From the NCBI RefSeq assembly GCF_020215705.1, contig NZ_JAIWNB010000034.1:1-64000 (forward strand): 64,000 nucleotides of DNA, read 5' to 3'. Positions 1 through 8,273 of the stretch are shown here, piece after piece. The DNA is from Nonomuraea aurantiaca. GTDB lineage: Bacteria > Actinomycetota > Actinomycetes > Streptosporangiales > Streptosporangiaceae. Position 1 is the stretch's first letter. Every line of letters begins with the position of its first letter. The position numbers and the translations under genes were made by a program. Under the pieces are notes generated by a model. The model was given only the letters and a program-made list of their open reading frames with translations, was not told the origin of the DNA and searched no databases.

Positions 1-66
1 GAGCCATCGTGAGCGTGTCCTTCCGGGAAGAATGAGCGCTTCCCTTCGACCGTCACACGATGGCTC
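1..66. repeat. Nested inverted repeat at the left edge
   Basis: An 11-bp inverted repeat (GAGCCATCGTG at 1-11, complement at 56-66) encloses a second stem (GGGAAG at 25-30 with CTTCCC at 39-44). The structure may continue left of the window. It could be a terminator, a recombination site or a regulatory hairpin; the sequence alone does not decide. Confidence 0.5.
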
Positions 67-263
67 ACCTTCTGCCAGACCTCGGTGACTGATCGTCACG
101 AACTACACCACTCGATGGGACGCCATCCGCTGTGTTGGCCAGATCGCTCCGGATGACATAACCATCCGGACAATCCATGCCACGCGAACCTCCCCAGGCC
201 ACCAGTTTGCAGGCACGCGTGTCAGGCCGGAGGGGGAAGCCGGAAACCATCCGGAGATCCGTA

Positions 264-446
264 ATGACGGCAACGTCTCCGGCCTACAGGCCAGAGCTCG
301 AACCGTCAGGAGATTCCACAGTGTTTGATCATCCGTTCCTGCACCGCCTGGTCCGCACTGTGATCACCGCAGCCGTCCATGGAACCGTAACCGCCGTTGT
401 GTCCGCTCCCATCACTCTGGCTATCTGGTGGATCACTCAGCGTTAA
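264..446 (+). CDS. Possible small membrane protein
   Basis: A 60-codon frame starting at an internal ATG. The C-terminal half holds one hydrophobic segment (residues about 34-56) ending in WWITQR, as in a single-span membrane peptide. The frame extends upstream to 177, but that part is Arg-rich and looks non-coding. No convincing ribosome binding site precedes the ATG. It is not recognised as a family and lies in the part interpreted as the end of an integrative element. Confidence 0.3.
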   Translation: MTATSPAYRPELEPSGDSTVFDHPFLHRLVRTVITAAVHGTVTAVVSAPITLAIWWITQR

Positions 447-638
447 CCAGCCAAACGGGATACAACAACATGAACCCGGGAGCGGCGGTCAGCCGCTCCC
501 AATTGGGGGGGCACAGCCTGGGCGCCGAGTATCGATAGCTCACATCACTTCGCATCCGTGAGCTGCCGCACCACCGTCACCGACAAGCGAGCCGCATCCG
601 CATCCGGCCTAGTTCAGCGCCAATCGAAGCCGACAGCA

Positions 639-1325
639 TCATCCCAGATCCCCCGCCAAACCAGCGTTCTTGATCCAGCGTCCCCAACGAGGACTACGTG
701 AGAACTGCGTAGCGATGACCTTCCCGGACGGGAGAGCTCCATCCGGGCGTCGGTTCTCCTGCGCCCAACGCCAGGCAGAGCGATGAAGACTCGTGATCTC
801 GTTGTCAGGGCGCCCGGCTCGGTCCACAGGCAGAGCCAGAGCGCCACAGGTCTCGTCTCCGGCCTCAGGGACGTCCGACCCTCCGGCCGCAAGCGTCTCC
901 TCGCGCTCCTGCACACGGCTAGAGGTCGCTGACAACCGACGGACCTGGGACATCAACAGCTCATAGCTGCCGATAAGAGCGGCACTCGGCCAGGCAGCGA
1001 TGATGCGGCCGATCATGCTGGGCTCGGCAACCGCGATGTTCGCGCCGAGACTGGCCAGGCTGGCGACCACGAGAAGGCCCCAAGCCAGTGCGCCGCCGCG
1101 AGAGCCGTACCGGTTGGCCAGCAGGATGGACATCGACGCGACAACGATGGCGCCATCCACCGCGAGCGGGATGAGCACCGCCGCGAAATGGTCCTCACCA
1201 TGACGCAGGCACAGTTCATGCATGTGACGGAAAGAGACGACGGCCGCGATCCCGGCCAGCAACACAACCCCGCCGATGGTCGTACGCTGAATGTGACGCA
1301 CCGCAAGAAGGCTCGGCTCCACCAT
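639..1325 (-). CDS. DUF2637 domain membrane protein
   Basis: A 228-residue protein with four hydrophobic segments in the first 120 residues and the pattern typical of DUF2637: a histidine-rich loop after the first span, then LIPLAVDGAIVVAS. In actinomycetes, DUF2637 proteins are common on conjugative and integrative elements and near spread or replication genes; their exact role is not settled. The basic C-terminus (residues about 185-225) resembles a small DNA-binding region. The last 100 bp coding for it recur at 32885-32985. The gene ends next to the tRNA-end scar at 1378, so it is probably cargo of an integrated element that extends left. Confidence 0.75.
   Translation of the reverse strand: MVEPSLLAVRHIQRTTIGGVVLLAGIAAVVSFRHMHELCLRHGEDHFAAVLIPLAVDGAIVVASMSILLANRYGSRGGALAWGLLVVASLASLGANIAVAEPSMIGRIIAAWPSAALIGSYELLMSQVRRLSATSSRVQEREETLAAGGSDVPEAGDETCGALALPVDRAGRPDNEITSLHRSAWRWAQENRRPDGALPSGKVIATQFSRSPRWGRWIKNAGLAGDLG
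664..764. repeat. Dispersed repeat, copy 1 (3' end of the DUF2637 gene)
   Basis: About 101 bp that match 32885-32985 in the same orientation with roughly seven mismatches by eye. Here it is the coding end of an intact DUF2637 gene. Its partner is a fragment without the rest of the gene. Confidence 0.85.
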
Positions 1326-1377
1326 TCACCCCTGTCCCAACAGGAACTTGGTGGTGAGAGTGAAGTGGTGTGCAATT

Positions 1378-1402
1378 GGTTCGACTCCCCCCTCGGACAC
1401 CA
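1378..1402 (+). other. tRNA 3'-end remnant, probable attachment site (attR/attL)
   Basis: The 25 bp read as a tRNA 3' part: T-loop TTCGACT after GG, five bases of T-stem, seven of acceptor stem (CTCGGAC), discriminator A and encoded CCA. The bases upstream (ATTGG) do not pair with the CCCCC of the T-stem, and no D-arm, anticodon arm or 5' acceptor strand is present, so this is not a tRNA gene. Integrases commonly use tRNA 3' ends, and a DUF2637 gene lies just left while an integrase fragment lies to the right. The most likely reading is the chromosomal end of an element integrated from the left. Confidence 0.65.
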
Positions 1403-1407
1403 AAGAA

Positions 1408-1440
1408 GCCCCGAGAATGTGCAGGTCACAGGCTCGGGGC
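1408..1440 (+). terminator. Hairpin downstream of the tRNA end
   Basis: GCCCCGAG (1408-1415) pairs with CTCGGGGC (1433-1440) across a 17-nt loop, starting six bases after the CCA. This is the arrangement expected of the native terminator of a tRNA gene, and supports this side being the original chromosomal flank. Confidence 0.6.
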
Positions 1441-1517
1441 ATCTTCATTTCTGCCTCCAGAACGAGCCGTGATACTCCGCTGATACTTGTGGGTCCGAGG
1501 CACGCGGGTCACGCGCT

Positions 1518-1832
1518 CTAAACCAGGGCCGCGAACCAGTCGGCGGCCTCTCGCTGATTGCCGGGCATAACATGAGCGTAGACCCGGAGAGTGATGGCTG
1601 GGTCGGCGTGACCGAGGCGCTCGGCGACCATCTTCAATGGCTTGCCGCCCGCGATGAGGATCGTGGCGTGGGTGTGGCGGAGGTCGTGGACGCGGATGCG
1701 GCAGCGCCTCGCGCCCTCGTACGCGAGGCGTGGCTGACCCAGGCGTCGCCTATCGGAGCGCCGCTCATGCTCATCGGCTTCTGGCCGCTCGCCGTAAGGA
1801 GTACAGGTAATGGGTGGTCCTGCCAAGCTCAC
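1518..1832 (-). pseudogene. Tyrosine recombinase (integrase), C-terminal fragment
   Basis: The last 60 residues hold the end of a phage-type integrase catalytic domain: HDLRHTHAT (HxxR), LGHAD, and the nucleophile Tyr in VYAHVMPG. The SAM-like and core-binding domains, and the first catalytic Arg, are missing; residues 1-45 look like out-of-frame sequence. Full integrases are about 370-450 residues, so the gene is a 3' remnant. Its 3' end faces the tRNA scar about 115 bp away, the usual integrase-att arrangement, so it may have belonged to the element that used that site or to an older one. Confidence 0.7.
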
Positions 1833-1954
1833 CCCCCGACCTCGAGGCCGGCCATAACGCGGCCGTCGTCGAGGGCATCGCCGAGGTGAAGCAGCGCCGC
1901 CAGGCGCAGAACAACCCTCAAGGGCGGCCAGCGGGTGAACTGGCCGCCGGCTAA
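1814..1954 (+). CDS. Short orphan frame, possibly a gene fragment
   Basis: A 46-codon frame (GTG start) rich in Glu, Gln and Arg in its middle (AEVKQRRQAQ), ending at TAA 1952-1954. Composition is protein-like, but it overlaps the integrase fragment antisense and matches nothing I recognise. It could be the C-terminal tail of a lost gene. Confidence 0.2.
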   Translation: MVLPSSPPDLEAGHNAAVVEGIAEVKQRRQAQNNPQGRPAGELAAG

Positions 1955-2004
1955 CAGCAGAAACGTAGGTAGTTCTGCAGGTCGCCGAGTATGCGCGCCG
2001 GGCC

Positions 2005-2577
2005 TCATCCGGGGCCGGACATCGCGAGCAGTTGTTCGAGCATGGCCCTGTAGTCGCGAAGAGCCAGCCTGAGCTGCTCGGTGTCGCTCTGGTCGGCGTT
2101 CTTCCACCGGTCGCGCAACTCGCTCGTGCGCGTGGTCAGCGAGCCGGTGAGCGTGATGACGATCTCCTCGACCAGCCCATCCGCCCGCTCCATCGCCTCA
2201 CGCGGGTCGTCCACGAACGTGGCCTGCAGGTCTCGCCAGCGCGTGTGCGCCTGGTCAAGATCCTGGTCGAACAGGGCAGGGCTCTGTGGGGGTACGGCAT
2301 GCGCCCGGGCGGGGGCGGGTTCGGGCTCGACCGGCACGTCGGCGGCGTTGGGGCCCGTGGACCGCCTGTCCTGGATTCCGACGTCGGGGTCGGTTGGACC
2401 CTGGGCCTGGTGGCCCGTCGGCTCCTCCACCGAGCCGGGGGCATTCCCGTGGGTCTGTTCCTGTTGCAGGTTGTGCGCAGGGCCAGGGCCCTTCATCGGG
2501 GTGTCGCCCTCGTACACCGTGGTGTCGCGCTGCCGCGGCGATTGCAGATCTTCGTCTTCGTGCTTGCGCGGGTCCAT
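2005..2577 (-). CDS. Paralogous stress-island protein, soluble form (copy 1)
   Basis: A 190-residue protein in two parts. Residues 1-110 are acidic, Pro/Gln-rich and apparently disordered. The C-terminal 80 residues form an alpha-helical domain with RWRDLQATFVDDP, then ADGLVEE, then DTEQLRLALRDYRAMLEQLL. The same domain recurs at 7218, and in a membrane-anchored form at 2582 and 14093. The ATG at 2577 follows GGAGGA at good spacing and lies five bases after the stop of the upstream paralogue, so the two are probably co-transcribed. The family is a conserved actinobacterial hypothetical as far as I can tell; function unknown. Confidence 0.7.
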   Translation of the reverse strand: MDPRKHEDEDLQSPRQRDTTVYEGDTPMKGPGPAHNLQQEQTHGNAPGSVEEPTGHQAQGPTDPDVGIQDRRSTGPNAADVPVEPEPAPARAHAVPPQSPALFDQDLDQAHTRWRDLQATFVDDPREAMERADGLVEEIVITLTGSLTTRTSELRDRWKNADQSDTEQLRLALRDYRAMLEQLLAMSGPG

Positions 2578-2581
2578 GTCG

Positions 2582-3211
2582 TCACCGTCCTCCGGGATCG
2601 CGACGGAGGGTGCGTTCGTCTTGGTCATCGCGGCCCGTCGCCGCATCGCGGCGGGAGGCGCGGTCGTTCACCGGCGATTCGCCGAGGAGTTCCTCGAACA
2701 GAGAGCGGTAGTGGACCATCGCCTGGCGCAACTCCTCCGTCGAGGCCTTCTTCGTGGCCACACGGCCGCTGATCTCATGGGCTTGCCGGTAGTGGTCAAG
2801 GGTGTCGCCGTGTCCCACCGAAAGGTCGGACACCCGCTGCTCGAAGTCCTCGATCGGGTAGCCGCGCTCGGCCATGACCGCAGTCACCAGCTGGTCGGCT
2901 TCTGTCACCGCGAAACCTGGAGCATCGACGAAACGCTCCTGCACCTCGGTCCAGCGCACGGCATAGGTCTGCCGGCTCTCGGGCGCCAGCGGTCGGATGT
3001 CGAGCTCGGCGACGCGCTCCTCACGGGCGAGCAACTCCTGTTCGGCCGCGCCCCTGTTCTCTTGCCCAGCCAGCGTGCGTTCGTATTCCGGGCCGAACCG
3101 TTCACGGAGGCGGCTACGGCGCTGATGCCGTAGTGCGAGATACGCGACTGCGGCGATGGCCACCACCACTACCACGACGACGGCCACCCAGATCAGAGTC
3201 CCGGCGGTCAT
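2582..3211 (-). CDS. Paralogous stress-island protein, membrane-anchored form (copy 1)
   Basis: A 209-residue protein with one N-terminal transmembrane segment (residues about 4-26, an almost unbroken Val/Ala run), a basic stop (RHQRRSRLRERFG), then a cytoplasmic helical domain with RWTEVQERFVDAP, ADQLVTAVMAERGYP, VSDLSVGHGDTLDHYRQAHE and EELRQAMVHYRSLFEELLG. The membrane segment, FGPEYERT and the helical motifs also occur in the protein at 14093, and a fragment at 3776 carries the same domain on the other strand. The motifs RW..Q..FVD.P and LR.A...YR also occur in the soluble paralogues. No function is known. Confidence 0.75.
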   Translation of the reverse strand: MTAGTLIWVAVVVVVVVAIAAVAYLALRHQRRSRLRERFGPEYERTLAGQENRGAAEQELLAREERVAELDIRPLAPESRQTYAVRWTEVQERFVDAPGFAVTEADQLVTAVMAERGYPIEDFEQRVSDLSVGHGDTLDHYRQAHEISGRVATKKASTEELRQAMVHYRSLFEELLGESPVNDRASRRDAATGRDDQDERTLRRDPGGR

Positions 3212-3336
3212 GTGACGCCTCCTCATCTGCTGTTGAGATCACGGCTGCCCTGGAGACGCCGCTCGAAACGCCCAGGTCAGCCCACTTGGGTTGCCGGTAG
3301 CCGAAGGCCTCTGCCCGAGGGCTTTTCTCGTCCCGC

Positions 3337-3648
3337 TCACACGGTTCGCCCGTGCACATAGCACCATCGCCAGCTCGAGCCCGCCTCGATCGCGGCGACC
3401 ACCGGATGATCGGTCTCCTGGTAGTGCGCCTGGGCGTGGCTGCCGGGAGAATCGTCGGAGCAGGCCACCCATCCGCAGGTCAGGCAGGCCAGGAGGCGTG
3501 TCCAGGCCCAGCCGAGGACCAGGCATTCCTTGCATTCGGGTGATCCGCGTTCCACAACCATCAGCGTGTCGAGGTGATTGCAGCGCGGCGCGCTACCGTT
3601 CAGAGCGGCCCGCCCGGTTACCTGCATACCTTCTGCGTCCAGGGTCAT
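3337..3648 (-). CDS. UBP-type zinc finger protein
   Basis: About 103 residues from ATG 3648. The Cys/His pattern is that of the ZnF-UBP fold: CNHLDT, then ECKECLVLGWAWTRLLAC, CGWVACSD, HAQAHYQETDHP and a closing CYVHG. In eukaryotes this domain binds ubiquitin C-termini. Bacterial stand-alone versions are common in actinomycetes and their role is unknown; they are often near stress or redox genes. The frame continues upstream to 3678, but ATG 3648 gives the usual length. Confidence 0.8.
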   Translation of the reverse strand: MTLDAEGMQVTGRAALNGSAPRCNHLDTLMVVERGSPECKECLVLGWAWTRLLACLTCGWVACSDDSPGSHAQAHYQETDHPVVAAIEAGSSWRWCYVHGRTV

Positions 3649-3775
3649 CACGACCCCCTCACGGCGACAGCGACGCAAGGTGCGCCGACTGATCTCATAC
3701 CTCAGTCAACGTGATCGGCGAATCAGCGGAAACAGGCAATCGCAGCAAGCCCCATCACCAGCAGCGATAGCGGGG

Positions 3776-3955
3776 ACGACGGTATCCGATCTGTCGGTCA
3801 CTCACGGCCCCACCCTGGACCGATATAGGCAGGCGCACGCGATCAGTGGACGCGCCGCCCGGGACGAGGCAACCACCGAGGATCTACGGCAGGCCATGCA
3901 GCACTACCGCGCCCTGTTCGACGACCTCCTCATCGGGGCCGACGAGGGTCAACGA
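3776..3955 (+). pseudogene. Fragment of the membrane-anchored paralogue family
   Basis: On the plus strand, a 60-codon stretch reads VSDLSVTHGPTLDRYRQAHA followed by EDLRQAMQHYRALFDDLL, matching the C-terminal third of the proteins at 2582 and 14093. No membrane segment or middle part lies upstream in any frame. The fragment shows that the family has been duplicated and partly lost in this island. Confidence 0.75.
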
Positions 3956-4052
3956 CAAACGACACCAGCCCACGGCGAGCCGTCGCTTCAGGGCGACGGC
4001 TCTGGAGACTGCTGCTGCGCGACGACGCCGATGGCCACGGGACGCGGTGACC

Positions 4053-4235
4053 ATGATCGAAACCATCGCGGCCATCATCTTCGGACTCGGCCTGCTCTTC
4101 GACCTGCTCAACGTCTCGCTCGCCGGGCTCGACGGAGTTTTCTTCGTGCTCCTTGGGCTATGCCTGCTCGCCCTGCACCGGTCGGGCATCGGTACCGCTG
4201 GCCTCTGCACCGGCTGGCGGAGGAGAAGGAGCTGA
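4053..4235 (+). CDS. Small two-span membrane protein
   Basis: Sixty residues from ATG 4053. Residues 1-20 and about 25-46 are hydrophobic, joined by a short loop, followed by a basic tail ending in RRRRS. The start is preceded by GCGGTGACC, a weak ribosome site. It resembles small actinobacterial membrane proteins of unknown function. The last base overlaps the start of the kinase fragment. Confidence 0.5.
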   Translation: MIETIAAIIFGLGLLFDLLNVSLAGLDGVFFVLLGLCLLALHRSGIGTAGLCTGWRRRRS

Positions 4236-4510
4236 TGCGGGGCCGTGCAGGGCGCGCCACAGGCGTGAGCTTCCCTTCCGACCGGGGCTGCCACTGCACC
4301 CCACAGCAGCGGACAGGCAGGCCGGACGAGCGATTAATCGCCGGCCGTCACCGCCTGTTCGAACCCCTCGGCAGGGGCGGACTGGGGACCGTCTGGCGCG
4401 GACGCATCAAGCTGCTGCCGCGCGACGTCGCGATCAGGGAGGTGGCGCTACCCTCAGGCCCCGAACGGACGATCCTGGCCGAGCGCGGATCGTGCTGGAG
4501 TTCGTCGGCA
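4235..4510 (+). pseudogene. Ser/Thr protein kinase, N-terminal fragment
   Basis: The frame reads LIAGRHRLFEPLGRGGLGTV followed by WRG and DVAIREV, a normal start of a bacterial Hanks-type kinase: the glycine-rich loop (GRGGLGTVW) and the beta-3 strand. Homology stops near residue 85, and the sequence enters the antisense end of the VC0807-like gene. The beta-3 Lys appears replaced by Arg (VAIREV). Catalytic loop, DFG and APE motifs are absent, so this is a 5' remnant. Confidence 0.75.
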
Positions 4511-5204
4511 GGTGACGGGTTTGGTCGGCTCTGGCAGAGATGCCGAGTCGGCGCAGCACCCGCAGGAAGAGCGTCACCGAGCAGGTGAAGGCGAGCACGC
4601 TGATGACCGCGACGGCGATGGGGCGGACGAGCAGGTAGGTGCCGAGCGTCGCGTGCAGCAGCAGCCAGATGCTCAAGGTCGAATTCAGCAACAGGATCAG
4701 TGCCCACAGCAGGGTGAGCTGGACGAAGCAGCGGCGGACCCGCTCGTGCGTGATGACCGCCCGGGGCAGCCGGACGTATTCGCCGATCAGCTTGCCCACC
4801 AACGGACGGCGCAGCCGGACGGAGACCAGGAACACCATGCTGAAGCAGAGTGTGCCCAGCTCGGGCTGCAGGAAGTAGATGATCGCGTTTCCGCTCCAGG
4901 CCGCCAGCGCGACGCGTACGGTGATCGCGATCGTGGCCAGGATCATGCTCGCGGAGACCGTGCTGCCCCTGAGCAGCCGCCAGGCCACGCTGCCATAGGC
5001 CCAGGCGAGCACCGCGGCCAGCGCGCCGTACAGGCCGAAGACGGCCAATGCAGTGTAGAACAGCGTGAGAGGGACGATCACCGCCTCCAGCAGGCGGGGG
5101 GCGGCCTGCCTGGCCAAGGACGTCAGGCCGGGAAAGACCACCAGCGCTGGGCCCGCTACCACCGGAGCGGCATTGCTTGCGGTACTGGCCTGAACGGTGG
5201 CCAC
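4434..5204 (-). CDS. VC0807-like multi-span membrane protein
   Basis: About 256 residues from GTG 5204, which has TTTGGAGGACATC upstream; a longer frame to 5273 is less likely. At least five hydrophobic segments lie between residues 20 and 220, with LLGSTVSASMI-like spacing and a conserved cytoplasmic RRPLVGKLIGEY motif. The pattern matches VC0807/septation-protein-A-like membrane proteins. The last 40 residues (Arg/Pro/Ser-rich) overlap the kinase fragment on the other strand, so the native C-terminus may have been replaced by the junction. Confidence 0.65.
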   Translation of the reverse strand: MATVQASTASNAAPVVAGPALVVFPGLTSLARQAAPRLLEAVIVPLTLFYTALAVFGLYGALAAVLAWAYGSVAWRLLRGSTVSASMILATIAITVRVALAAWSGNAIIYFLQPELGTLCFSMVFLVSVRLRRPLVGKLIGEYVRLPRAVITHERVRRCFVQLTLLWALILLLNSTLSIWLLLHATLGTYLLVRPIAVAVISVLAFTCSVTLFLRVLRRLGISARADQTRHLPTNSSTIRARPGSSVRGLRVAPPP

Positions 5205-5463
5205 GATGTCCTCCAAAGACCCGAAGACGCCTTGGCGAGCGTGCTGCGAGCAGCCAGGCTCCCGAGCACCCATCGCGGCACACCGCCTCAGGCCGGCGGC
5301 CGGACCCCCTCAGTTAACGCCCATCGCCGCCGCCCGGATACGGGCGAAGCCAGCAAGGCTCATCGCCGCCGCCGATCACCAAATCCGCTCAGCGGCGCCA
5401 CTGGATCCAGCACCCCGGCTCGACGGCGGGGCGCAGGTCTGATGGTTAGGTCGGTGAGGTCGT

Positions 5464-6300
5464 CTAGCCGGGCTCTGTCTTGCGCCAGCGCGCCTCGAAC
5501 CAGGAGTAACACCCGAAGGTGACCAAGCCGAGCGCGACGGCGACCAGCAGCCAGGGGCCAAGGGGCGTCAACGTGAACTTGCGCAGCGCCCCGTCCAGCC
5601 CCTGGGCCTCTTTCGCATCGAACGTGGCGGCGGTGACGACGAGGAACACGCCGAGGACGGCGAACACGCTCCCACGCGCGAAGATGCCCACGATCCCCAG
5701 CGCCTGGACGGTCTTGCGGGTGCGCGCGCTCATCTGTGTCATGTGCAGGTTGTCGACGAACTTTCTGCGGACGGCTTCCACCATCATGCTGAGGCCCACC
5801 CCGACGACGCCTAGACCGACCAGCAGGACCAGCCATCGGCCGCCCGTAAAGCTCATGAGGATCGCGGTGAAATCCTTGGATTGCTTGTTGCCCGACCGCT
5901 GACTTCCGACGCCGAGCAGGAAGGTGACAATGCCGATGCACAGGGCTATGTACATGACGGCACGGCCCAGCGACGCCAGCCGTTTGGTGACTGTCTGGCC
6001 GTTCGGGCTGGCCTGCCCGTAGACCACCTCGGCCAGCCGCCACAATGCCAGCCCCGCGAAACCGACCGCTACCAGCCACAAGAGCACCAACCCGCCGGGG
6101 TAGGCGATGACGGCACGCATCGCTCCTGAGGTGTCGGCCGCCTCACCGCCGGCGCCTACGCCGATCTGTACGGCCAGCACGCCGATGAGCAGGTAGTTGA
6201 CACCGCATGCCACGAACCCTCCTCGGGCGAGCCCTTCAAGCCAGCGGCTTGAGGCCGCCTGGCGGCCCGCGGACTTGACCCCGCTCTTCACCGTCATCAC
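5464..6300 (-). CDS. DUF1206 membrane protein
   Basis: A 278-residue membrane protein with six hydrophobic spans arranged as three pairs, the architecture of DUF1206. Typical features: an N-terminal LEGLARGGFVACGVNYLLIG, GLALWRLAEVVYG after the second span, and repeats of ARGSVFAVLGVFLV type in the last pair. The function is unknown. It lies 17 bp after the sigma-factor gene on the same strand, so the two probably form one transcript. Confidence 0.85.
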   Translation of the reverse strand: MMTVKSGVKSAGRQAASSRWLEGLARGGFVACGVNYLLIGVLAVQIGVGAGGEAADTSGAMRAVIAYPGGLVLLWLVAVGFAGLALWRLAEVVYGQASPNGQTVTKRLASLGRAVMYIALCIGIVTFLLGVGSQRSGNKQSKDFTAILMSFTGGRWLVLLVGLGVVGVGLSMMVEAVRRKFVDNLHMTQMSARTRKTVQALGIVGIFARGSVFAVLGVFLVVTAATFDAKEAQGLDGALRKFTLTPLGPWLLVAVALGLVTFGCYSWFEARWRKTEPG

Positions 6301-6316
6301 AGACCTCCAGGTGCGG

Positions 6317-7087
6317 TTAGTCGGTCAGCGCCTTGCGTAGCTGGCCCAGGACGTTGCGCAGGATGCGGGAGATATGCATTTGGGAGAGTCCGAACTCAGC
6401 GGCGATCTCGGCTTGGGTCTGGTTGCCGTGGAAGCGCAGCAGTAGGATGTGCTTCTCGCGCGTGGGCAGGGCGTCGATGAGCGCCTTGACGGATTGCCGG
6501 CCGATGACGGTGTCCAGTGCTTCGTCGTCCTGGGACAGGAAGTCGCCCAGACTGGAGGAGTCGCCGTCGTTGTTGACGGGGGCATCCAGCGACAGAGTGC
6601 TGTAGGCGGCCGAGGCGTCCATCGTCAGCAGGACGTCTTCCTCCGACAGGCCCATCTCGAGCGCCAGCTCGGCGACGGTAGGCGAGCGGCCCAGGCTCTG
6701 GCTGAGGTCGGCGGACAGCTTGTTCAGCTTCGAGCGGCCTTCCTGGTAGACGCGGGGAACCCGGATGGCCCACGCATGGTCCCGGAAATGGCGTTTGACC
6801 TCACCCGCCATGGTGACGGCCGCGTAGCGGCGAAAGTCGTGCCCGAGGCCGGCGTCGAACCCGTTGATGGCCTTGACCATGCCGACGTAGGCGGCCTGGA
6901 GGAGGTCATCGACGGGTTCCCCTCGGTTGCGGTAGCGGCGCGCGAGGGACTTGGCCATCCAGGCGTGCGTCTCAACCAGCCGCTCGCGCAGCCGTGCTTT
7001 GTGCGCTTCCGAGATCTGCGGCCGGACCATTTCGATCAGGAGCTCTTCGGCGGTCATCTGTTCCAGGCCAGTGTCCAGGACGGCCAT
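6317..7087 (-). CDS. SigB/SigF-type general stress sigma factor
   Basis: A 256-residue sigma-70 group 3 protein. Region 2 includes DDLLQAAYVGMVKAINGFDAGLGHDF and the promoter-recognition helix near RRYAAVTMAGEVKRHFRDH; region 3 follows RVPRVYQEGRSKLNKL; region 4 ends with the helix-turn-helix QTQAEIAAEFGLSQMHISRI. These are hallmarks of the SpoIIAB/RsbW-controlled SigB/SigF family. Such factors are usually held by an anti-sigma kinase freed by STAS antagonists; STAS proteins are present at 10826, 11436 and 18759, but no RsbW homologue is seen. It likely controls many of the small stress genes around it; that is inference. Confidence 0.92.
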   Translation of the reverse strand: MAVLDTGLEQMTAEELLIEMVRPQISEAHKARLRERLVETHAWMAKSLARRYRNRGEPVDDLLQAAYVGMVKAINGFDAGLGHDFRRYAAVTMAGEVKRHFRDHAWAIRVPRVYQEGRSKLNKLSADLSQSLGRSPTVAELALEMGLSEEDVLLTMDASAAYSTLSLDAPVNNDGDSSSLGDFLSQDDEALDTVIGRQSVKALIDALPTREKHILLLRFHGNQTQAEIAAEFGLSQMHISRILRNVLGQLRKALTD

Positions 7088-7217
7088 CCTTTATCCTTTC
7101 TTCCGGTTGCCTGGCAAACGCCCGGCGATCCGTCGGTGGACAAGGACGGCCAAGATCGGGGGACGTGGAGGACGGCCGGAGTCAGTGTTCAACCGCACCA
7201 ACGGGACGGGGTTACCG

Positions 7218-7694
7218 TTACGCGTCATCACGGTCGGAGGCGTCGGTGAGTGGCAGCAGCCGGTGCAGGGTGTCGCGGTAGGAGCGCAGGGTTATTCTCA
7301 GCTGCTCGGTGTCGTTGTGGCCGGAGTTCTTCCACAGGTCCTGCAGCTCACGGATGCGGCTTTCCAGGGCTTGATGGACTGAGGCCATCACTTCGTCCAG
7401 GAGCGAGTCGGCGCGTTGCACCGCATCGCGGGGATCGTCGACGAAGGCCGTCTGAAGGTCGCGCCAGCGGTCATGGACACCGGCCGGGTCGCTGTCGAGC
7501 AGAGACACCGCTGGTGCCGGCGGTGCGGGTGGTGGCTGGGCCGACAGGTCGAAGACGAGCTTGTCAGACGGTGTCGTCGGCGGGGCCTCCTCAGCGCTGT
7601 CGCGTTCCTGAACGGGGACAGGTACGGGCCGGAGCGGCGGTGTGTCGGCGAATTCGTCGAGGCGCTTGTCAAGGCGTACGTGGTCGTTGCGCAT
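7218..7694 (-). CDS. Paralogous stress-island protein, soluble form (copy 2)
   Basis: A 158-residue paralogue of the gene at 2005. The N-terminal 75 residues are Pro/Ala-rich and probably unstructured. The rest carries RWRDLQTAFVDDPRDAVQRA, SLLDEVMASVHQ, LWKNSGHNDTEQLRI and a closing YRDTLHRLLPL. ATG 7694 is preceded by CCAGGAGGCAGAC, an excellent ribosome site. It lies upstream of and on the same strand as the sigma-factor gene, with a 130-bp gap. Confidence 0.7.
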   Translation of the reverse strand: MRNDHVRLDKRLDEFADTPPLRPVPVPVQERDSAEEAPPTTPSDKLVFDLSAQPPPAPPAPAVSLLDSDPAGVHDRWRDLQTAFVDDPRDAVQRADSLLDEVMASVHQALESRIRELQDLWKNSGHNDTEQLRITLRSYRDTLHRLLPLTDASDRDDA

Positions 7695-7915
7695 GTCTGC
7701 CTCCTGGAGATGTCGATGCCTTCGCGCACGTTGGCGAGGACGGGGCAAAGACAACGGTTGGACATAGGTTGAGCAGCGGCACGCCGATACCGGTGTGCCG
7801 CCTGGTCCTGACCGCCCATCGGAGTTGCCGCGGCGTACCGGCCGCCGCCGGCACGGGCGTTCCGCACGGCTTCAGATCGGAAGCGGTCACCGGTACGGTC
7901 TTGGCGCTTCCCTTT

Positions 7916-8218
7916 TCACAGGCGACGATCGTCCGGGGCCGCCCTGCGGGTTCCACCCCGTCTGCCGTCGTGGTCGGGCAGGTCTATCAGGGTGGGTGGC
8001 GGCCGGTCGTCGATGACGTCCTGGCGGCTGCGGACGGTGGACTGGCTCCAGCGTGACCGACTGCGCAGCAGCAGAGGCAGCAAGAAGGCGGCGGTGCCGC
8101 CGAGCATCAAGACGGCACCTACGATGCGTAGGTTGAAGCCGCCCGCCGAGCCGTCCGCCACGGCGAAGGTGAGAATGGCGCCGAAGACGATGACCGCGAT
8201 GGCCGCGGCAATGGGCAT
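7916..8218 (-). CDS. DUF6458-like small membrane protein
   Basis: About 100 residues. Two hydrophobic segments (about 3-21 and 31-50) are joined by a short loop, with AVIVFGAILTFAVADGSAGG and IVGAVLMLGG, the pattern of DUF6458 proteins. The rest is a basic, Pro-rich cytoplasmic tail. A GTG at 8221 directly precedes the ATG and could also serve as the start. The family is common among actinobacterial stress-associated genes; function unknown. Confidence 0.65.
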   Translation of the reverse strand: MPIAAAIAVIVFGAILTFAVADGSAGGFNLRIVGAVLMLGGTAAFLLPLLLRSRSRWSQSTVRSRQDVIDDRPPPTLIDLPDHDGRRGGTRRAAPDDRRL

Positions 8219-8273
8219 CACGCATTACCCCTGCCGCGGCAGACACCTGAGCCGCGGGGTGAGTGGGGCGGGG

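Noticed and set aside
1300-1402. A functional tRNA gene ending at 1402
   Set aside because: The 3' end is perfect, but the T-stem 5' strand does not pair and no anticodon, D-arm or 5' acceptor strand is present upstream.
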